Shown piece by piece: positions 59,550 through 64,000 of a stretch of DNA of 64,000 nucleotides. How positions within the stretch are numbered: position 1 is the stretch's first letter; the number at the start of each line of letters is the position of its first letter. The notes beneath the pieces are model-generated. The model did no database searches, was not told the DNA's origin, and worked only from the letters and a program-made list of their open reading frames with translations. The position numbers were made by a program, and so were the translations under genes. This DNA comes from Chitinophaga sp. (GTDB taxonomy: Bacteria > Bacteroidota > Bacteroidia > Chitinophagales > Chitinophagaceae). The stretch is taken from NCBI RefSeq assembly GCF_019236475.1, contig NZ_JAFAIX010000012.1, forward strand, positions 372,001 through 436,000, given 5' to 3'.

Positions 59550-61466
59550 TTAGAAATTAATAACATAGGCTCCCTGGTCCGGAACCGAAATGAAGCGCAA
59601 AGTTAAGACGTCACATTCACTTTTCCACTGCTCAATCCGCCGGGGGGAATTTCCAGCCCCTATTATGAGGGTGTCAAATCGGTAGAAATCCAGTATCCGC
59701 CGGATATCCGTATGTGGATTTCTCGTCAGTAAAATATAATCTGCCTGGAATTTTTTGGCCGGAATACCCGTTCCCAAAGCGGAATCTATCACTACTATCT
59801 TCTTTCCCTGGTGCAGGATATAGTTTTTGTATCGATATTCTTCCGGTGGTGGTTTTAGGGAGACAGCCAGTATTCCTGCCACCACAGCCCCACAGCAGCA
59901 GAAAATAGCCCATTCTCGGGCCGATCTGAATTGTTGCTGATATAACACCCAGCAAGCAATGGCCGCATATAACAGCAGCGTAGCTGGGATACTGCAAGTA
60001 ATCCCCCGAATGAGGGCACCTGGCCAGAGCCCAATGAAGCGTACACTGGCATCCATGGCTATTATCAACCATTTTACCAGCATTCCGATGTAATGAGCCG
60101 CCCAAGAAGACCACGATACCGCCAATAACAATATGGAAAGATAGATGACCACCGTAGAAAGCGGCACTGCCAGCAGATTAGCAGGAAGAAACCAGGTGGG
60201 AAACTGGTGGAAGAGGTACAGGCATATGGGCGTTGTCAATATCTGAGCGGCAAGAGTCAGTGCCACCATCTGCCAAAGGTGATCCAACCATTTGTTCGGG
60301 CATTTGATACCGGTGTAAATAGCCTGGTAAAATAGCAGGATACTCAATACCGCGAGGTACGACAACTGAAACCCCACATCCATCACCAGGTAAGGGTTAT
60401 AACACAACAGTAGGAATGCAGAAGCGGCCAGTGTATTAAAGATATTGCTTTGTCTTGCCAGGATAAAACGTCCGATGGTAGTGCCACTAAACATAACGGC
60501 TGCACGAAGCACGGAGGCACTCGCTCCCGTCAATAGTGTAAAGCTCCAGAGGAAAAACAGCACCACAGCAGCCTTTATCCAGTTGGCCCCTCTCCTGGCG
60601 GGCAACCAGGACAGTAATAATAGAAGGCTGCTATATAATAAGGCCAGGTGCATACCGGAAATCGCAATGACATGTATAATGCCCGTATTACTATAATCCT
60701 GGACGATTTCCTTATCCAGGCCTTGGCGGAACCCTACCAGCAAGGCGGAGGCCATGCCCGCTTCAGGATCGCCGATATATTGCTGAAACTCTTCGGTACA
60801 GCAATGCAGGCCTTTATACAACCCGTATTCCAGCCAGGAGGGGCCATTCCGCTGAAAGAGCTGGCTGTCTCCCCGACGCAAAAACAGTTGCCCATAGATG
60901 CCCTGCATGGCACAGTACTGCCGGTAATCAAAACCACCCGGCCCATTACGTATAGGCGACGGCGTGGCCTTGACCAGTATGTCGTCTCCCCATCGCAAAC
61001 TGTCTTTCAACTGCCTTTCTACATATACCAGTAACTTCCCCCTAGCGGGCTTCCACTGGCCCTGATGGCTCAGTCCCTGTATGGTAGCCGTCATACAGAT
61101 GCTCCGGTTCTTCTCTACTGGTGGCCCTTCTAGCCTAAGCAGGATCGCATCTCCCGAAACATAACTCCCTTGGTAAAACAACGGATGATATCGCTCATCA
61201 TGGCAGTATAACAGTATAGCCCCTACGAAAAACAGTTGTACATGCACCAATACATGGAGCCAATGTCGCCAAGCATACTTTCGAACAGGAGGCAACCACC
61301 GGTAACCTAGGCTCAACAAGGCTATCAGCGGTAATAACCAGAACGTATATACGGAGAAATCAAGATAAAATTGGGCAATAATTCCGGCGATCAGTGGGAT
61401 TATCAGGCGCACAAATGGCATCCGGCCCTTGGTATCCAAACTTGATAAAGAAGATTCAAATAACAT
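59550..61466 (-). CDS. comEC: ComEC/Rec2-type DNA internalisation membrane protein
   Basis: 638 residues. Several membrane helices, an OB-like DUF4131 domain near the N-terminus and the competence core 'YSNTGIIHVIAISGMHLALLYSSLLLLLSWLPARR' (about 242-276) with 'LTGASASVLRAAVMFS' (about 298-313). Short C-terminal remnant after residue 540 instead of the full metallo-beta-lactamase domain of long ComEC. It should form the inner membrane DNA uptake channel; natural competence is not proven. Co-directional with purH. Confidence 0.88.
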   Translation of the reverse strand: MLFESSLSSLDTKGRMPFVRLIIPLIAGIIAQFYLDFSVYTFWLLPLIALLSLGYRWLPPVRKYAWRHWLHVLVHVQLFFVGAILLYCHDERYHPLFYQGSYVSGDAILLRLEGPPVEKNRSICMTATIQGLSHQGQWKPARGKLLVYVERQLKDSLRWGDDILVKATPSPIRNGPGGFDYRQYCAMQGIYGQLFLRRGDSQLFQRNGPSWLEYGLYKGLHCCTEEFQQYIGDPEAGMASALLVGFRQGLDKEIVQDYSNTGIIHVIAISGMHLALLYSSLLLLLSWLPARRGANWIKAAVVLFFLWSFTLLTGASASVLRAAVMFSGTTIGRFILARQSNIFNTLAASAFLLLCYNPYLVMDVGFQLSYLAVLSILLFYQAIYTGIKCPNKWLDHLWQMVALTLAAQILTTPICLYLFHQFPTWFLPANLLAVPLSTVVIYLSILLLAVSWSSWAAHYIGMLVKWLIIAMDASVRFIGLWPGALIRGITCSIPATLLLYAAIACWVLYQQQFRSAREWAIFCCCGAVVAGILAVSLKPPPEEYRYKNYILHQGKKIVVIDSALGTGIPAKKFQADYILLTRNPHTDIRRILDFYRFDTLIIGAGNSPRRIEQWKSECDVLTLRFISVPDQGAYVINF

Positions 61467-61800
61467 GACGGGTTAACACTTTATGTATTAAAGTTAGTAC
61501 TCCGAAGTATGTAATTCCTTTACCCGATGTTAATAAATTGACTGTTTTTAACGGGACATATGAATATATGGTTACTAGGAAATTTTCGGTCAACTGCGGA
61601 AATACCGCATAAATTGTCCCAGATTAAAGTTTTTATAAATTATTACAGATCAATATATTTAATATTAATAATTTACTCATCTGTTATTGATTAGTTAACA
61701 TCTTCTTTAAATATAATATTATTTGTAAACTGCATTACCGGTCACGCTATTTGTATCGTATCAAGATTCAATAGTCGTGTCTTTAATGGTTATTTTGAGG
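61467..61800. other. AT-rich promoter region upstream of comEC
   Basis: No gene is supported. It is very rich in A/T with TTAATATT-type words; the minus-strand promoter of comEC-purH should lie here. The terminator at 61808-61837 has its T run on the plus strand, so an unseen short plus-strand transcript from here is possible. Confidence 0.35.
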
Positions 61801-61807
61801 GAAAAGA

Positions 61808-61837
61808 AGGAGCCTGATTTTTATCAGGCTCTATTTT
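61808..61837 (+). terminator. Orphan terminator-like hairpin
   Basis: GGAGCCTGAT/ATCAGGCTC-type stem with a T-rich loop, followed on the plus strand by TATTTTTTT. No gene upstream on the plus strand explains it. Confidence 0.55.
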
Positions 61838-61868
61838 TTTGCAGTAAATTTTAGCTTTTGATATAGTG

Positions 61869-61907
61869 GCGAAAGTCGCGATCACCTGCGGTGATCGCGA
61901 CTTTCGC
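61869..61907. repeat. Perfect 18-bp hairpin palindrome
   Basis: GCGAAAGTCGCGATCACC (61869-61886), loop TGC, then its exact reverse complement (61890-61907), followed by TTTTCTTTT. GC-rich against an AT-rich background. Confidence 0.8.
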
Positions 61908-61918
61908 TTTTCTTTTAG

Positions 61919-61949
61919 TATAGTTGGCCGCCATTGGCGGCCAACTATA
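61919..61949. repeat. Second near-adjacent palindrome (15-bp arms)
   Basis: TATAGTTGGCCGCCA, a single T, then the exact reverse complement of the first arm. It lies 11 nt after the first palindrome. Confidence 0.8.
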
Positions 61950-61969
61950 CGCTGCTGATTTTCATTGCT

Positions 61970-62203
61970 TTTTGTTGTGGAATAAGGCCACAGGCAGCAT
62001 TTTGGGCGAAGCAGTATTACTTTCATTTTGATTTAGTGTTATGCAAAAGGCGGCGTATAGATGAGCTGGAATGGATTAGGTTTTGTTGTGGTGCTACGCC
62101 ATAGGCGCTACTTTGGACGAAGCGCTATTGCTTACGTTTTGATTTAGTACTATGCAAAAGGCGTATAGATGAGCCGGAATGGATTAGGTTCTGTTGTGGT
62201 GCT
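61970..62203. repeat. Imperfect 110-bp tandem repeat
   Basis: Unit 1 at 61970-62080 (111 nt) and unit 2 at 62081-62188 (108 nt) share TTTTGTTGTGG at the start, a central 'TTTTGATTTAGT..TATGCAAAAGGC..GTATAGATGAGC' block and the end GGAATGGATTAGG. A third copy stops after TTCTGTTGTGGTGCT (62203). The reverse strand of each copy reads 'LRPK.CLW...TTKxN', a spurious repeat-encoded peptide, so it is probably a dispersed repeat family. Confidence 0.7.
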
Positions 62204-62254
62204 AGACTTAGAAAACCAGACAGACTTAAGGTGAGCGCTGATTTACAGCAATAA

Positions 62255-62282
62255 AAAAGCCTCCGTTGTAACGGAGGCTTTT
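62255..62282 (-). terminator. Terminator of carB
   Basis: AAAAGCCTCCGTT/AACGGAGGCTTTT stem with a 2-3 nt loop after the carB stop, minus strand, with T residues following. Confidence 0.82.
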
Positions 62283-62309
62283 CTGTATCATTAAAGCTTT
62301 TGAGTGCTT

Positions 62310-64000
62310 TTATTTACTCAGGTACATGCTCTTTTCTTTGTACAACTGTCTGAAGTAAGGATCACGCAGGTCTTTGATGAAGCGGATTGCTTCCCCTGTG
62401 GATTTCATTTCAGGACCGAGTTCTTTGTTCACACCTGGGAATTTGTTGAAGGAGAATACAGGCTCCTTAATGGCAAATCCGGTGAGTTTTTTCTCAATCG
62501 TGAAGTCAGCCAGTTTGTTAGCGCCAATCATCACTTTGGTAGCAATGTTCAGGTAAGGAACCTGGTATGCTTTCGCGATGAACGGAGTGGTACGAGATGC
62601 ACGTGGGTTGGCTTCGATCACATATACCTGTCCGTTTTTAATGGCGAACTGGATGTTGATCAGACCACGGATATTCAGTGCGCGAGCGATTTTCTCAGCA
62701 TAGTATTCCATGGTAGTCACCTCAATTGGAGTGAGGTTGAACGCTGGCAGCAACGCATGGCTATCGCCACTGTGGATACCTGCTGGTTCAATGTGTTCCA
62801 TCACACCCATTACATGGAATTCCTCGCCATCGAAGATACCGTCGATTTCAGCCTCCTGGCAACGATCCAGGAAGTGGTCGATCAGGATCTTATTACCTGG
62901 GAGGTGTCTTAACAGGCTGAGTACAGACTCTTCCAGTTCTTCCTCGTTGATCACGATACGCATGCGCTGACCACCCAATACATAAGAAGGACGCACCAGT
63001 ACAGGGTATCCTACCTCTTTCGCAACCTCAATTGCTTCATCTGTATTGTAAGCAGTACCATACTTAGGATAAGGGATATTCAGATCTTTCAGCATGTCGG
63101 AGAAACGGCCACGATCTTCAGCGATATCCATGTTGTCGAAGGAAGTACCGATGATCTTAATACCTTTTTCTTCCAGGCGTTTAGCCAGTTTCAGCGCTGT
63201 TTGACCACCCAACTGAACAATCACCCCTTCAGGTTTTTCCAGCTCGATGATTTCCCAGAGATGCTCCCAGAATACTGGTTCGAAGTACAGTTTATCTGCC
63301 ATGTCGAAGTCGGTAGATACTGTTTCAGGGTTACAGTTTACCATGATTGCTTCATAACCGCAATCCTGGATAGCCTGCAGACCGTGTGTACAGCAGTAGT
63401 CGAATTCAATACCCTGGCCGATTCTGTTAGGACCGGAGCCCAGTACGATGATCTTCTTTTTATCAGTAACCTTACTTTCATTTTCGGTATCGAAAGTAGA
63501 ATAGAAGTAAGGAGTTTTCGCTTCAAATTCAGCAGCACAAGTATCTACCATTTTGTAGGTACGGGTGATACCGTTGTCTTTACGTTTTGCATATACTTCT
63601 TCTTCCTCGCAGTTACCGAAGAGGATAGACAACTGTTTATCGGAGAAGCCCATTTTCTTCGCATCGCGGAGCATATCCACTGGAACGCTTTCCAGGTCAT
63701 GTTCCATGAGTTGTTTTTCCAGGCTTACGATATCGTTGATCTGGTGAAGGAACCAACGGTCGATATAAGTTTGCTGATGTATATGTTTAACAGAAACACC
63801 TTCCATGAGCGCATCCTTGATACGGAATATACGATCCCAGGTTGGGCGTTTCAGTTTTTCCAGGAGTTGTTCCCCTTTCAGCATGGATTTGCCATAGTAA
63901 CCGAGACCGAGGGCATCGTTCTCCAAGCTCTGGCAAGCCTTCTGCAAGGCTTCTGGGAAAGTACGGCCGATAGACATTACCTCACCTACTGATTTCATCT
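62310..64000 (-). CDS. carB: Carbamoyl-phosphate synthase large subunit (C-terminal part, truncated by window)
   Basis: 562 visible residues; the gene begins beyond the right edge. The visible part starts inside the first synthetase half ('MKSVGEVMSIGRTFPEALQKA'), then the oligomerisation domain (about 60-160) and the second ATP-grasp half ('IIVLGSGPNRIGQGIEFDYCCTHG', 'VNCNPETVSTDFDMADKLYFEP', 'VIEANPRASRTTPFIAKAYQVPYLNIATKVMIG'). The protein stops about 60 residues after the second ATP-grasp core and lacks the allosteric MGS-like domain of E. coli CarB. It makes carbamoyl phosphate for arginine and pyrimidines with CarA. Confidence 0.95.
   Translation of the reverse strand, partial: MKSVGEVMSIGRTFPEALQKACQSLENDALGLGYYGKSMLKGEQLLEKLKRPTWDRIFRIKDALMEGVSVKHIHQQTYIDRWFLHQINDIVSLEKQLMEHDLESVPVDMLRDAKKMGFSDKQLSILFGNCEEEEVYAKRKDNGITRTYKMVDTCAAEFEAKTPYFYSTFDTENESKVTDKKKIIVLGSGPNRIGQGIEFDYCCTHGLQAIQDCGYEAIMVNCNPETVSTDFDMADKLYFEPVFWEHLWEIIELEKPEGVIVQLGGQTALKLAKRLEEKGIKIIGTSFDNMDIAEDRGRFSDMLKDLNIPYPKYGTAYNTDEAIEVAKEVGYPVLVRPSYVLGGQRMRIVINEEELEESVLSLLRHLPGNKILIDHFLDRCQEAEIDGIFDGEEFHVMGVMEHIEPAGIHSGDSHALLPAFNLTPIEVTTMEYYAEKIARALNIRGLINIQFAIKNGQVYVIEANPRASRTTPFIAKAYQVPYLNIATKVMIGANKLADFTIEKKLTGFAIKEPVFSFNKFPGVNKELGPEMKSTGEAIRFIKDLRDPYFRQLYKEKSMYLSK

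Noticed and set aside
61790..62026. 78-codon minus-strand frame in the repeat region
   Set aside because: It spans two palindromes and part of the tandem repeat; the peptide only reflects the repeat sequence.
63201..63992. Plus-strand 263-codon frame opposite carB
   Set aside because: Antisense shadow of carB, very rich in Phe/Val/His without recognisable domains.
1..64000. CRISPR array, prophage or insertion sequence
   Set aside because: No regularly spaced short repeats, integrase, transposase, terminase or capsid genes were found; the only repeats are the small elements listed.

Overview
The window reads as a chromosomal segment of a Bacteroidota (Bacteroidetes) bacterium, most likely a Chitinophaga-like member of the Chitinophagaceae. 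Four things point there: gliding genes gldE/gldD in the mutY-ssb-gldE-gldD order; lineage-specific families (IPExxxVDY, DUF5522, DUF3109, a 31-residue AURKAIP1/COX24-type protein); the Bacteroidota promoter signature TTTG-N19-TAnnTTTG in front of several genes; and a general lack of strong Shine-Dalgarno sites. No phage, transposase, CRISPR array or rRNA operon was seen.

Layout. 0-6 kb: the first codons of an Lrp/AsnC regulator, a tRNA-like RNA with its own terminator, a dispersed 'cgcaaag' inverted-repeat element, trmB, DUF5522, an IPExxxVDY protein, a pterin dehydratase, a LytS/LytTR-type two-component pair and a beta-barrel protein. 6.2-7.4 kb: an AT-rich GNAT plus HTH gene pair behind a perfect 40-bp palindrome. 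7.4-15 kb: rho, a probable structured RNA, asnS, an ExbD-like protein, an Fe(II)/2OG oxygenase and a chromate transporter. 15-26 kb: a signalling and repair block with a sigma54 response regulator, a stand-alone LigD phosphoesterase plus Ku, two histidine kinases, a second sigma54 regulator, a single receiver and a long glycosyltransferase. 27-37 kb: gpsA, then an efflux cluster (two adaptors, a TolC, two LolD-like ATPases, no permease) divergent from its probable sigma54 regulator and kinase. 37-46 kb: nadB, a lipid A acyltransferase, LysM/BON proteins, a persulfide dioxygenase-type MBL-rhodanese protein with ArsR, tsaB, ridA and an L,D-transpeptidase. 47-54 kb: the rng / small ribosomal-like protein / TPR / HU group, facing mutY-ssb-gldE-gldD. 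54-64 kb: DUF3109, a LutB-like Fe-S protein, an ECF sigma factor with an anti-sigma/TonB-like partner, purH, comEC, a repeat-rich spacer and truncated carB.

How the genes fit together. Most of the window is housekeeping: tRNA modification and charging, NAD, purine and carbamoyl phosphate synthesis, transcription termination, RNA processing and base excision repair. It is interleaved with three sigma54-activator modules and a minimal end-joining pair. The points most worth following up are noncoding or modular: the tRNA-like RNA with an oversized variable region (238-380), a terminated structured RNA between rho and asnS, the palindrome-controlled GNAT/HTH pair, the permease-less ABC efflux cluster with a convincing sigma54 promoter, and the twin palindromes plus 110-bp tandem repeat upstream of comEC. 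All assignments rest on reading the sequence and family knowledge; no database search was run.
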